A stretch of DNA of 64,000 bases, from assembly GCF_036785885.1 (NCBI RefSeq), contig NC_092320.1, forward strand, positions 11,471,557 to 11,535,556. Reading direction: 5' to 3'. This document shows positions 38,201-51,000 of the stretch, piece after piece. Source of the DNA: Coffea arabica (taxonomy: Eukaryota; Streptophyta; Magnoliopsida; Gentianales; Rubiaceae). The number at the start of each line of letters is the position of its first letter. The first letter of the stretch is position 1. Position numbers and translations under genes: made by a program. The notes beneath the pieces are model-generated. The model worked only from the letters and a program-made list of their open reading frames with translations. It did not search any database and was not told where the DNA came from.

Positions 38201-39273
38201 AAAGTACTTGAGTTTGAAATGGTCTGCCATGAAATTTTATTGTATCATAATGTTGTATGGGCTTGAGAAAAAAGCAAGCCTTTAATAGCTGCGGGCACGT
38301 GGTGTATTTTGTTTTTCAGTTGTTCTTTGAACAAATGTTTGGTACCATTTTAATATCATTGGCAGCAGCATCTGCCATAAGTATTAGTATCTGAGCTTTG
38401 GAATCTGAATCATTTTTCTCCGCTCCCAGTCTCTTTCTTTTGGGTATTGCATTCTTCACTGAATGAGTTTCTTATCTTTCTATGGTCACTTTTTACCATA
38501 TTTGTATTAGGTGTTAGAGCTGGAGGCAAATGAAGCTGCATCTGATGGACCCGATAATATTGAAGAATCTAGCATCTCATGGCAATCAATGTTTGAAGAA
38601 CGAAGGAAGCAAATTGTCATGTTGTGGCATTTATGCCATGTGTCAATCATACACCGCACTCAATTTTATTTGCTGTTTAAAGGGGATCCTTCAGATCAGA
38701 TATATATGGAAGTTGAACTTAGAAGGTTGACATGGTTGGAGCAGCATTTGGCAGATCTTGGTAATGCAAGTCCAGCACTTTTAGGTGATGATCCTGCAAG
38801 CTTTGTGTCATCAAGGTATGTTAGAAGCGTTTCAGATTGACTACTATACATGCGGGCATGCAAGTGGTGTAGTTTTATACCTTTTCTAGTTGATTTTTTC
38901 TTGTCTAAGTGCTCTATTACTTGCTTTGAAATGCAGCATCAAGGCCCTTAAGCAAGAGAGGGAATATCTAGCAAAGAGGGTGAGTACAAAGCTGACTCCA
39001 GAAGAAAGGGAAATGCTATACTTGAAATGGAACATCCCACCAGAAGGGAAAGGCAAAACAAAGAGGAGGCTGCAACTTGTAAATAAACTGTGGATGGACC
39101 CTCTGAATATGCAACATATAAAGGAAAGTGCTGAAATTGTTGCAAAACTCGTGGGGTTCTGCGAAACTGGTGAGCATGTCTCCAAGGAGATGTTTGAGCT
39201 CAATTTTGTCTCCCCTTGTGACAAAAAGACTTGGATCGGTTGGAACTTGATATCCAATCTCTTGCACTTGTAA
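32290..39273 (+). CDS. NACK-type kinesin (kinesin-7, KIN-7A/KIN-7B), 944 aa
   Basis: Thirteen coding exons: 32290-32527, 32619-32708, 33445-33545, 33692-33805, 33928-34009, 34213-34280, 34905-34964, 35049-35173, 35398-35596, 36693-36830, 37042-38019, 38511-38815, 38937-39273. The total is 2835 nt, exactly in frame. The ATG at 32290 is the first in-frame ATG; the upstream TTG is not a start. The motor domain has RVRPL, the P-loop GQTSSGKT (~116-123), switch I SSRSH (~222-226) and switch II DLAGSE (~255-260). Coiled coil follows, then the NACK-specific C-terminus (DUF3490; [14 protein letters not shown], ending [11 protein letters not shown]). NACK1/HINKEL and NACK2/TETRASPORE bind the MAPKKK NPK1 and drive phragmoplast expansion in cytokinesis. 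N-terminal TP sites (GTP, TTP, RTP, CTP) could be CDK targets, as reported for NACK1. I cannot decide between NACK1 and NACK2 clades. Confidence 0.95.
36208..36545. repeat. Nested tandem duplications in a kinesin intron
   Basis: In the 1.1 kb intron 35597-36692, a block of ~49 bp (ttcatggatattct...actattctagtacactattgga) occurs at 36302-36350 and 36412-36460 with ~110 bp period. A larger unit around tgaaatatcttgaaaa..tattatgccttctg begins near 36241 and recurs near 36490. So a ~250 bp unit was duplicated and part of it duplicated again. Confidence 0.75.
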
Positions 39274-40271
39274 TCACCAACCTGTTATTAGTGCTTCGAA
39301 TTCCACTCAAGTTTCTGAGATCATAGCTCTGACCAACCGTTTGTATAGAATGTCTGCCTGTCTATCTGTCTGTATGGTCTTAACTCCAGCTTTTGTAGCG
39401 GTAACAGTTCAAAATAGATGAATGAAGAAAGCCCGTTTCCAGAACAGAAACGAGTGCTTGAAAAATGCCCGTTTTTCTTCTTTTCTTGGGCTCAAGTGTC
39501 TGTTTTTTGTGGAATGATCATCACATAGTTGAGCCTTCAAGTGACTTTACTCCCAAGTACGGGATAGCTCCAGATGTTGTTTGGACTCTGGACTAAAGAG
39601 TTCCTTGACAGCGCAAAGGCGTGAAGATGATGTGCTGCTTTGCCTGGTTAAACCAGTAAAAAAAACCATGACCTGAAAAGAGGCGCATCTCCTTTCAAAT
39701 GAGGGACAATAATGTCTACTGGAATAAAAAAGGGGGAAGAAAAAAAAAAAAAATATATATATATATATATAGTTGTCCCCACTCATAAAAAATGTGAGCT
39801 ATAAGACATGGTTAAACAATTAAGATTCAAAAACTCGTTTGAAGGTGTCATTTGTTCATAAACTTGGAATGTGTGTAATTATAAAATTAGATGTTTAATC
39901 GATTAATCAATTATTGATCATACAACTCACTGATAAAGGGTAAACCAAAACTAATCTTATCTATAATAATTTACTACTAATCTTTTTTCAGTACTGGAAT
40001 ATATTCAATATTCATCCTCCTTTTTTTTTGTTTGTTTTGTAGAGAAAAAGAAAGTAAAAAAAAAAGAAAAGAAGAAGAGAGACGCAGTATATATTGGAAA
40101 AAAGTGAAGGGCAAATGAGTCTTTTCAGCAAGTTAAATATGTCCCCAGTGTTATGTTATCAGCAGCTGCCCTAAAACCTCTTGAACGCTACCCGCAGTGC
40201 AAACTTCGGACGTAAGATTACCTGCTGAACTACGTCGTATTATACACCTCCTCCGACCATCTTGATATTTC
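39274..40271. other. Spacer between kinesin and eIF3k
   Basis: It holds the kinesin 3' UTR, an A-run with (AT)n at 39738-39771, and the eIF3k promoter/5' UTR. No gene or clear TATA box is seen. Confidence 0.55.
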
Positions 40272-43001
40272 ATGGGAAGAGAAATTAGCAGCGGCGGACA
40301 AAAATCCTCCTCTTCGTCGTCGGCGGGGATGTCGTACACGGTGGAGCAGCTCGTCGCCGTCAATCCTTACAACCCTGACATTCTCCCCGATCTCGAAAAC
40401 TTCGTCAATGAGCAGGTTCTCCTTTTTTTCTTTTGGTTTTCTGATGATGATGAATAAGGGAAAAAAATTCTTATCTTTATTTAATCCAATAACTAAGGTT
40501 TATTTTGAATGTTGAAACTATAAAAACATGTATTTTTAGGTATCTTCCCAAACGTACAACTTGGATGCTAACCTCTGCCTTCTCCGCCTCTATCAGGTTA
40601 GCCTACCGCTGCAATTGGTCTTTAATATTTGATTTTTATATTGTAATAATGCTGAAGTGATTTTAGAATCATGAAAAATGAACTACTTTTAATGTTATTA
40701 AAAACGGTTTCTTTTTTGCGGATTTTGTAGTTTGAGCCGGAGCGAATGAGTACTCAGATTGTTGCTCGCATTTTGGTTAAGGTAAAAAAAAGTTAGAAAA
40801 CTATTAACCTTTTGTTTTATTTCAAATTTCATAGTTTTGGTCAACTAATCATTTATCTAATATCGTTGAACTTTGTAATAATGAACAGGCACTTATGGCA
40901 ATGCCGGCTCCTGATTTCAGCCTTTGTCTCTTCTTAATTCCTGAGCGAGTGGTACCTTTTGATAGACTTTATCTTTTTTTTTTTTTTGGCACGTTCTTTT
41001 TCTTTTTGCAACTTTGTCGAGTTGGGAAAGAGAATATGGAAGCTGTTGTAAACAATGTTAATGTTGGTTTCTTTTTATTCTTTGGGTTTATGAAAGTAGT
41101 CATTCTCTTATTGCTGTATGAAGGAATTGTGTTGATTGGAAGAAGGTCACGTGTCAAAAGTAATCGGGAAAAGTTGAAGCTTTACAATTATGAGAAAGTC
41201 TTCCAATTAAAATTTTATTTTCTGGTGTACTTTTGAGTTTTTGTTGTTCCAGCTAAATATTTGGTTTACAAGTTACTTTCAAGTCGGTTCTAGTTCTTCC
41301 TTTTGTGAGATCTAGTGAGGCAAGTTTATCTTAGCTCGTTTGTTCCAGTTCTCTTTGCTGTTAATTTGCTCTGTAATCTTTTGTTTATTGTTGTATTATT
41401 CCATTGATACCTGGGTTGTCTACTTATCATGTGCAGCCAAGGCATTTCCCATCATGTACAGGGATTGTCCACTTATTCAAAGTTCTAGTTGAAACTTGTT
41501 TCAATCAAATGGTTCAGTGAACAATGAGAAAATCGACTAGTAAGAAACAAAAGAATTATATCAGTGTTAAGGCCCTTAAACATAAGAAGATGCTTCAATA
41601 ATTGTAAAGTTAGGATGGTAGCATCTTATGTTGCTCCTCGTTTTGAAGTGGGACGGTTAGTCTTGATGATTGAAATGAGAAGCTTTTGCTTGTATCTCTG
41701 CGTGGTTGGATGGATGGTCCTGGGGTATATGTTGGGGTTAAGTGGGAGGGAAGGGGTTTAGGCTGAGTGGCTCCGTGCAGATGAGTTTAATTGGGACTTT
41801 CTTGCTTAACAATGCAAACTAATTTGGCTTCTAGGTGGACAATTTCCACTTGAAACTGCTAGGTGCCAATTTCGTGGGGAGGTTAGAAAATCTCTATTAC
41901 GTGATCTTGGCTTGGTATGCTAGTAGCTAAGATTGTTATATAAATCTCCTGTAGCTGGCAGGCTTTGAACAGCCCTTTTATTTAGGAAATCGTGGCATAC
42001 GCCTTTTGCAGCACATTTGTGGTCAAACTTTGTTGAAGAAATTAGTAATTGAATAAAATACTTGTCATCGGAATTATTTCAGGCTCTTTATGCAGGAGTC
42101 TAAACTATGCATGAGGTGGTTGCTGTTCTGGAAATAGACTATCTTTTTCTAAACAGTTTTATTTGATCATCAACTCATCTCATCTGAATTGGCAGCAAAT
42201 GGAGGAACAGTTCAAGACGTTAATTGTGCTTTCGCACTATTTGGAGGTACACTTTTACCTCAGACCCTGGCATATATTTTTTATTAAACAGATTATAGAT
42301 CAGAATTTTGATTCATATTCTGCTGCAGACTGCAAGATTCCGTCAGTTCTGGGATGAAGCTGCTAAGAGTCGGCATTTGTTAGAAGTTGTGCCAGGTATG
42401 TCATAATGTCTATGTAAGTTGTAGCATGTAAGTCTATGGTTGGTGGTTTCATTTAATGAGTATGCAAAGCAGTACATGGTTACGAGTCTCAAACTGCTGG
42501 AATCATCTTAATAATCTGTCTTGCTGTTTTTCACATTCTGTATTCTGTTGCCTCTTCCCCAGCTTGCTTCTGGCTCTTATATTTTACTTCTGCAATGTAA
42601 GCTTTTGGTTGTCTGTATACTCCTGTTAATGAGGACGCAACTGCAGGTTTTGAACAAGCAATTCAAGCATATGCAATTCATGTCCTCTCCTTGACTTACC
42701 AAAAAGTTCCAAGGTCTGTCCTTGCTGAGGTATGGTTCGCTTCTGAAAATTGCTTTATGAATTTTCCAGTTGTTCTTTTATTTCAGTAATGTGACTGCAG
42801 ATTTTTGCAAGTTTTTCTTTGTAGATGTTACACCAAAAAGAATTACCTAGCTTATGGCATCTGGTGCTTAGATATTCCCTGATCCCTGTTAAAGTTTGTC
42901 TTGGATTCAAATTCCACCACATGCATTATTGCTTTTGCATCGGTGGTAGATTTGGTGTTTAATCTTGTGTTTTAAAACTTCACTTGTTGTTTCGCAATTC
43001 T

Positions 43002-43035
<34 letters not shown>

Positions 43036-43331
43036 GGACATACATTTCATGCTTACACCATATGAAACGTTTTATTTGAGTTTAATCATAAAATACTCGT
43101 CTGTACTTTTGCCTTGGTATCATACAGGCCATCAACATAGAAGGTCTGTCTTTGGACAAGTTTGTTGAGCACCATACAGCAAACTCTGGTTGGGTTGTAG
43201 AGAAGGGCCATGTTAAGAGCCCACTCATTACACTTCCAAGCAATGAGTTCAACCGTCCAGAGCTTAAGAAAAATACTGCAGACGGTGTACCATTCGAGCA
43301 TGTCGCCCGTATCTTCCCCATTCTTGGCTAA
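40272..43331 (+). CDS. TIF3K1: Eukaryotic translation initiation factor 3 subunit K (eIF3k), 239 aa
   Basis: Eight exons: 40272-40415, 40540-40596, 40731-40781, 40889-40951, 42196-42246, 42329-42395, 42647-42729, 43128-43331. The total is 720 nt in frame, ending FPILG-TAA. eIF3k is a non-core PCI-type subunit of the 13-subunit eIF3 complex that helps load mRNA on the 40S ribosome. Diagnostic stretches are YTVEQLVAVNPYNPDILPDL, FEPERMSTQIVARILVKAL, MPAPDFSLCLFLIPERVQM, ETARFRQFWDEAAKSRH and GFEQAIQAYA. The ATG at 40272 begins MGRE like the Arabidopsis protein. It is followed by a Gln/Ser-rich insert that makes this protein slightly longer than the ~226 aa of Arabidopsis. Intron 4 (40952-42195) is 1.2 kb and shows nothing recognisable. 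A (CT)n tract lies in the last intron. Confidence 0.97.
43003..43033. repeat. (CT)n microsatellite in last eIF3k intron
   Basis: 31 nt of uninterrupted CT repeat, about 95 nt before the final acceptor at 43127. Confidence 0.95.
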
Positions 43332-45072
43332 GTATTACAGTTCAATGGGAAGGAAAATATCTCAAAAATGTTGTTTGTTCTAACGGAATTCTGGTGATTA
43401 AGATGAAATGAGTTGTAAAAACAGTTTTGCCCTATATTTTAGATGCTTGAATTCTTCTTTTGGAGAAATTTTTAGTTGTTGCCACATTTCAAACATTGGT
43501 TAATAATCTTTAGGGTCTCTTTTTTATATTAGGTTTGACATGTTTGCACTGATAGAATCTTAAAATCCAGGACGACATAGGCACGGCACCCCCATTACAG
43601 AATTATACTTTCTAATGTTCAATTATACTCTCTTGTTTTAAGTTCGAATTACCCATCGATCACACTCTATCCGATAATCTGAATAGCTTAAAAGAAGAGA
43701 ATTAATTTTTATCAAACTAAAATCAATACATTATGTTAAATCATCACACTATGTTGAATTTTAAACTTAGATATAGTCATAGAGAAATTTAACATGTTAT
43801 GAAGGATAAATTTAATAATTTTCCAAAAGAAGATTTAAACAACTACCTCACAATTTCCCAACAAACAGTTTTACATAAAATATGGCAAATAACAATCTAC
43901 AAGGCAAACATGCATGCCAACTAAATACAAACTAAACTCACAAATGTCTAATTTTTTCTTACCCACTGCCATCTTTATTGATAAAAGATTGATGCTAGTC
44001 TACCACACAGTACTCCTTGGGGTGTTCTCAGTTGTAAGTCAGCTGTGGATCGCAATCCATAGCATCGAGAAGCCTACAAGGTCAATCCTTCACACTTTTG
44101 ATGGGGATACATTTCAACCCAGGCAGCCAAGGAGGCCGACTGATCTGGCAACCCAAGCAAGTCGCTGAAAAGAATTGAGCAGAAAGAGTCGCATAGTGCC
44201 ATCCAATAGAATATTGTTTTCGCTGGTTTAACGCTAGAATGGTACCAATCATAACTAAATTCTTCAGATGCCTATCAAACACACATACGAGAAACAAAAC
44301 CTTCACACAGACTAAGAATGCCTACCTTTAGCAGTGTTTGGCCAAAAAGATTTACCATTATTTTTTTGCCCGTCTTGAAATTTCTTCACCTTGGCTGATC
44401 TTTTCTTATGCTCCTTCGGAACCGAAGTAAAATTTTAAGTCGAAACCACAAAATCAAAACATAAACTGTCCTACCAAAAGTTTATTTAAGAGCTTATTCG
44501 CACGATAAATTTTGATAGATTCAAAAATAAATGGACAAAACAAATCAATGGCCTAAAACTGCAAGAGACAGGAGCTCCAATGAGTTGGATCATATTTACA
44601 CCACTGCAACTAAGAACCGGAGGATTAGTTGTTGAAGAAAATAACTACAACGAAGTTGATGAGAAAGAGCTCCAAAAGAATCTTTAAAATTGTTGATGGC
44701 TATTTACTCGGTGTACGCTAATGTATCAGGCTCCGACCGAAGTTTAGACGATCGAATTCATTCTGCAAATCAGACGCATGGGCAGAGAGGAATAATTTCC
44801 AGAAGCTCGTCAAACAAAAGAATGCAGGCACAACAGCTCTTTTACTCGTTTCTTCAACTCATTTTAGACCTGCCACTGACACCTCAACTCTGCCCCCACA
44901 AACAGCTCTTCACCCACCCCCTCCATTCTTCCCTTTCCTCTATCATAAACCCAGTGACCAGTGCCTCCCTCCATTCTTCCCTTTCCTCTTATCATAAACC
45001 CCAGTGACCAGTGCCTCTTTTAAGTATATCTGCAAAATGCATACATCCATGCATGAAAACTCAACAAGAACC
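43332..45072. other. Convergent 3' spacer between eIF3k and SAC phosphatase
   Basis: AT-rich, with the 3' UTRs of both genes at its ends. A less AT-rich patch at ~43980-44170 has ORFs on both strands but no recognisable protein. The tandem duplication at 44921-45017 lies here. Confidence 0.55.
44921..45017. repeat. Tandem duplication, 48 bp period, next to SAC gene stop
   Basis: Two nearly identical copies (44921-44967 and 44969-45017) of ctccattcttccctttcctc + tatcataaaccc + agtgaccagtgcctc. On the SAC (minus) strand they fall 56-152 nt after the stop, within its likely 3' UTR. Confidence 0.85.
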
Positions 45073-48000
45073 TCAGTGACAGAGAGTTTCTCCATACGTC
45101 ACCCAATGTACAAAACAATCTGAAAATTCCTCATGAACCTCACTACCATAGCTATCATCATAGCACAACTCAGTTCCAGTCTGGTCCCTACCCTGCACAG
45201 AGAACAAAGTTTCCATTAGAAATCAAAGGTAAAGTAACCATTTTCTAGAATTTATATGCCATTTATTATAAGAGTTGACAAATTAGAGAGGTATTGTTAA
45301 TAGATGGCAACGTATTTAGCACAGATGATTCTTTGAATCATTTGCAACATTAGGATGATACTGATCATTGAGTCGAGTAGAAAACCTAATTTATTCAACC
45401 TGCATAACACAACCGTTGAAAGAATGTCTTTTCTATTTCAAATCTCATCTCTGCATCTTTAGAAGATATATGTCTCGAAAAAGTTTTTCCATAGGTCTAC
45501 GAGATAGCCAGATGAATCTTAATTCTAAAAGAAGTTTTGACATCAATTTGTTCACTGAACAAATTCCCGCCACCACCCTGGGAAAAAAGAATAGAAGGGG
45601 TAGAGAAGGAAAAATGAATTTGTTATGAAGCCAGCTGTGGCAGTAGTTCACAGTAAATCCGCATGTAGCATAAGCAGTTTCACAAGCCCATGACTGGCAA
45701 CACAATCCTTGTATCTAGTGGATCAATTTTTAAAGTAGGGTACGTGCAGATAAAGCAATTGCATTATTATCTAATTGAGGTGTTTTGATTATAGTAACCA
45801 AGTTACACATTTGAAATCCTATAAACTTTTTTGCATTCACGTCTTGAAATAATTTTTTAGTTCATTGAGCAAGCTAATTGCAAAGAGAGCAACGAATACC
45901 AACCTTCATGCTAGATCCGCACTCACTGATTGCTGGGGTTGCTTCCCCTGCCAAATCACTGACAACATTATCTGATGAAAGTCCAGCAATTGGAGATGTA
46001 AGCAGTGACCTACAACCATGGAAATTCAGTGAGTCTCCCAACAAAGAGAACAAAAGAAGAAAAGAATGAACTTCTCACAATAGAAGGCAATCCAAGTTTT
46101 GTTGGAGACTGATGTGTCATTTGCGTTGACAAAATAATTCAATCTCGAGCCTTCAGCTTTTTCAAGACCCATAAAACTCTCAATTGGCAAATGAAGAAAA
46201 ACCATTCAATCAAATTTGATTTTTTTTTTGGGCAATCTTACCATGACAATCAAATATGAGAAAGATTATAACAAATAACAATAGGAGTAAATGATGCATG
46301 TCAACTTCTTCGTGTTGATCAGTAGAATTAGTGAAGTTGCTGGAAAAGCATCAGAAGTAGTGGACTTCAGAAAGTCATTCAATATGAGGTTGGAGAAGAC
46401 AATAGAATGGGGATTTAATAAGATATGCTGTGGTAATGAATGATGTATTTACCCTCCAGTATTGATTGTATTAAGGCAAACTAGTTAAAAGCGTGAAAGA
46501 AGGCCAAAAAGGGAGGATGGTCCAGCAATCAATCCTTAGGTGGAAGATTCATGATTGGAAGTAGACAGCAGAAAATTTCTACGACCATAATAAAAGAGGT
46601 AAGCTCTTCAGCGGAATGGGATAGAGTAACAAACTTATTGAGTTCTTTATAGCTACACATTCAAAGAGAAACGACTAATAAATTCTAGGAGGTACAAACT
46701 GAATACATGATATATAGACAGGAAGCTCGGCAAGTGATAAACTGAGGAAGAGAAAATGTCTATGCAAGTTAGTCTCCTTGTTCTCGTTCATTGTTGGTTA
46801 CGTGAGGATTGATTCCTGTGATGTATAAGCAATATCTTCCTACCACAGGTATGAAAAACATAGAACAATGAAGATTTTCTGATGTCTCAAGAAGTCTATC
46901 AACTTTTCAGCACATGCGAACTGACTCTTCCCTCAAGAAGAGAAGGATAGATGAATGTAGTAGTCAGTCTTGTTTGAGGAAAAGAAAAGATGAGAAACCA
47001 CAAGTTTCAATGCAGAACTATCATTCTAGAATTCTTAGGAGCTTCAAATTTGGAACTGTGCTATTAGGTGACCTATGCCATAAATTTATGTGCCAACTTT
47101 TATACAACTCAATTGTTCTACAAATACAAGAGTTAACTTACACATCTTGCCTCTTTGCAATAACTATGGGACAATATAGACTGTTCTCCACTGAAGTAAT
47201 AACTTATTGCCTTGTAAGCAAAATCAAATTTTCATGGAAAAAAAAAAAAGAACAGTAACTATTGTTAATCTATTCTTCAACAGCTTCAGCTAAGCCCGGC
47301 AAGGATTAATCAAAGAAAACTAACTACCATGATGGTGTAATATCACTTTATCTTTTCTTGATCCTTACTCCAGAATAAACAACATAAGCTTGAACAAAAG
47401 AGAGGTTCCAAGAAATTCTGCAAACTAAAAGTTCAAAACATATTAATCACTCTAATAATTTATCTATATATTAGCAATGCATCAAAAATAGTCCTAAAAT
47501 CACCTCTCCAATATCTCTTCTTCACATGAATTTCCAGAGGAAGATAGCCAATCCAAATCAACAAAATTTGAACAGTCATAAGAATCTCCATTTTCATTTT
47601 CCTGACATCTGTCTCTTGGCAAATCTTCGAAAAGTTCCCTCACAGGCATTGAGGGTGTATACCTGCAAAAGAACACCCAAAGAAGACAGATTGAATCACA
47701 ACTCCATGCAAATGTGGTGGATAGAGAGGTGGCGGGAGGGGGAGAGAGAGGAGAGTGAGTTGAGGCAAATGTGGTGGATGAGACATGCCAAAATTCTTTT
47801 TGACATGTGGAGTCACTAAATCAATAGGAAAAGAAGAACATATAATAATTCTGTCTTCTGTGGGGGGCAACAAGAAAAAGAAAAATTGATCTATTACTTG
47901 TGAAAATAAGAGTACTCATAAGCTACCAATATTCTGGATAGCAGGCAATGAAATATTGAATAAAAGACCTGCCATATCTCAAAGTAAATAGAAAACAATG

Positions 48001-51000
48001 TCAATATTTGTAACAACACAACAACAAAGTTCAACACAGCCTTCGGCTCATGAAAGAATCCTTTTGGTCTCAAAAGATGATAAGAAAGACACAGGTTTAA
48101 AAAATTACTGAAGTTTAGCAAACAAAGGTGCACCTCAAATGTGATAACTCGTTTTCACAAGTTGGTATATTGGGTGTTGACTCAGAGAGAATATTGCTCC
48201 ATCAGGCAAAGAATTAGAAATATCTTTGCTCATGTTAGAGGTGGATACAGGAGTGTGAGTTTCTCGAAGAATGTTTCCATCTGATAAAGATCTTTTAAAC
48301 AGTGACCTGCAGACGCAAAAGATGAGATTATAACCTAAAGTGTCGTTGAAGCAACCAATCACAAAAATGTACCCAAGGGAAGCTTGTGCGCAGAAAAAAG
48401 GCATCACATTCTTGGGCATTAAGCATTTATAATCCATACAGCCAAGAGACAGTTGGAATTCAATGCAACAATTTTCTTATCTTTCATAGAATAAGTTGCA
48501 GTTCAAAAGTCCACAATAATCACAGCAGAATATGTCCCAATATGGTCATACCTTCCATTTTTATCAATATTTGATTGCCCATTCCTACTTTCCCTGTAAA
48601 GCTGGTCAGAATTCAGCTCCCAGACTTCAGGTTTGCCTGGTTGAGGCTGAAAATGCCCTAAGAATCTGCAAAATACCATATTCTGAAATGAATGGGACTA
48701 GAGGTCGAAATAGAAAAGACATCACAATGTGGTATTTCAGATAACTCTTTAACCTGCCTCCAACGATCATCATCTCCTCCCACTTGGATTTAACTCCAAG
48801 AAAGTGCATATGATATAACTGACTATTAAGAGGGGAAGACAAAAATGGAAAGAATCTAACATGTAAATGAAATGGACTTACACATTAATGGCATTTTGTT
48901 TTTCTGCGTCCATGTAAGCATTGCTGTAATACCGTTGTAGAGTCCTGAAAAACTCTTGGGACTGGGTGGCTGCCTTCCATTGACCTCTTCGCTGAGAGAA
49001 AATCTACGTAAAACCAAGCATTTCAATGTACAGCTCATAAAAAAACTAATTACTCCTGAAATCATTACTCAAAATCAGAAGACGAGATTGAAATGTGGAC
49101 TTCTTCCTCCTAAATGTAACAAATACGCCAAAAAAAAAAAACACTAAGGATACTGTGCCTGTGTGTTTATTGGGCAATAGTCCAAAGGGCAGAACTATCA
49201 CTGTTTCTGTCCCATATGATACAATTATCAAACTTCACATCTAAAAAGAGAAAGGGTTTGAAAGCTCTTGTGACACAGTCCATAACATTCCGTCATCGTA
49301 ATAACGGGTTGCTATTGCTGGTTGTTTCTTCTTGAGTAGCAGGTAAATGTGAAACAGCAAAAGTCTCAAGTCACCCTAGTAATAAGTGATCTCCAGTAGA
49401 ACCACACATCATCCTACCTTATTGTGAGCAGCTGAGCCACCATATTGATGAGCAAGTGTATCACCCATTCTTTCATAGAAGCCCATCAATTCATCAGCCA
49501 AGGGATCATCAAGGTCTATTTTTGTGGAATTTATTATTCCCAGAGCTCGCAGTTGATGTCCCAAAGCAGCCAATCCGTATGCATATTGTGCCACATTAGT
49601 ACGATCCAAACAATCTATGCAGTTTGTCCTGAGCACTCCCTTTTGAAGAATTGGCGGCTTACCAAAACCACCACCATTAGCCACATTGTTCCCGGTACAT
49701 AATCTTCTGTCAAATCTATCTAAGTTCTCACTAGCATCGTCATGGTGGTTGTCATTTGACTCGTTTTCAATTTCACACTGTACTGGCTGCTGCGTGTCAC
49801 TATCAACAGAACTCCTGCATCATGAGAGTTGTCAGCCGTTTAGTACATGATCGTTATGGGCAGAAAAATTAAATAAGTTACCTCGTAATTTAACCAGAAA
49901 ACAAACCATGTTTAGTACTAGTTATTAATTGTCTATGAACTCCCAAGTAATGGCAATATCTAAAAGACATATTCTCCCCGGACCAGATGATAACCTCAAC
50001 TCTTCTAACACACATTCTGACACGGATGAGAATAGATGGCTGGAATATCTATATACTTTAGGATTTGAAGCAATTATAGACATTAGAAGTATTATCCTAA
50101 TCTCTATAACATCCATAAGGGAATCCTTCTTGGACCAAGGGTTATGAATTACTATCCCGGATCAGATACATAAAAAGGTTCAAAACCAATTTAAGTTGGC
50201 TATCCAAGGGTTGAATGTTGGACCAAGATGAAAATGATGAGACAAAACATAGGCACTATGATACTCTAAAAGAGCAGATAAAAACTTCATCTTCATCAGC
50301 TAATCATTACCTTAATAGTACTTTCTCCTTCCCCTTTTATTCGTTTTTCACTGTTTCTTTTTCGAGGGGTGTAGGTGTTATAGAAGGTTAGAGACAGCAT
50401 ACTTCATGAGAATAACGAAGCTCCAATGGAGGGGGAAAAAATGGAAGAAGTCAACAGCACAACCCAATTTTACATCTCCCATCAGGTCCTACAACAGATC
50501 TCCAGACTACATGAAACTTCCCCTAAGTATTTCAAAGTTTGTCCTGATATTTGTTCAAGAGAATATGTGCCATTCAATCTGACCATTAACGCTGTTCAGA
50601 CATACTGACAATGGTATTTTTTTAAAATTCCTAACATTCCATTTGAAGTCAATATTTACTTCCAAAGACCTGAGTCTAGACTTTTGGATTTCAACATTGA
50701 GAAACATGGATTAATTATCACCTACAATATGATTTGACATGGTCAGAATGTCAAACGACAACAGCTGGGATACGTAGAATAAAGATTACTGAAACAAAAT
50801 CTCCTGATTTGACGACAAGTAATTGTATTTGCTAAAACTCTTCGTATGTTAATTGGCATTCTAACTTCTACATAAGATACAATACTTGGAATGGGAACTA
50901 ACAGAGTGTCTTAAGTACTTGCCATTACAAGAACTTATTGTGCTTCAAGAGATATAACGTCAATCTGTAAAACTGAGAAAATATAAGACAAACATATTAT

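Noticed and set aside
43914..44306. Overlapping ORFs on both strands between eIF3k and SAC
   Set aside because: No recognisable protein or splice context; likely 3' UTR or spacer sequence.
48135..48170. Alternative exon-13 donors (e.g. CTT/GTGAAA) to avoid the SAC frameshift
   Set aside because: Each leaves the wrong phase for the next exon, so none restores the conserved YTPSMP frame; a missing base explains the data better.
49925..50608. Short ORFs in the SAC introns 49815-51309 and 52306-54088
   Set aside because: No homology; flanking exons join cleanly without them in the family-conserved order.
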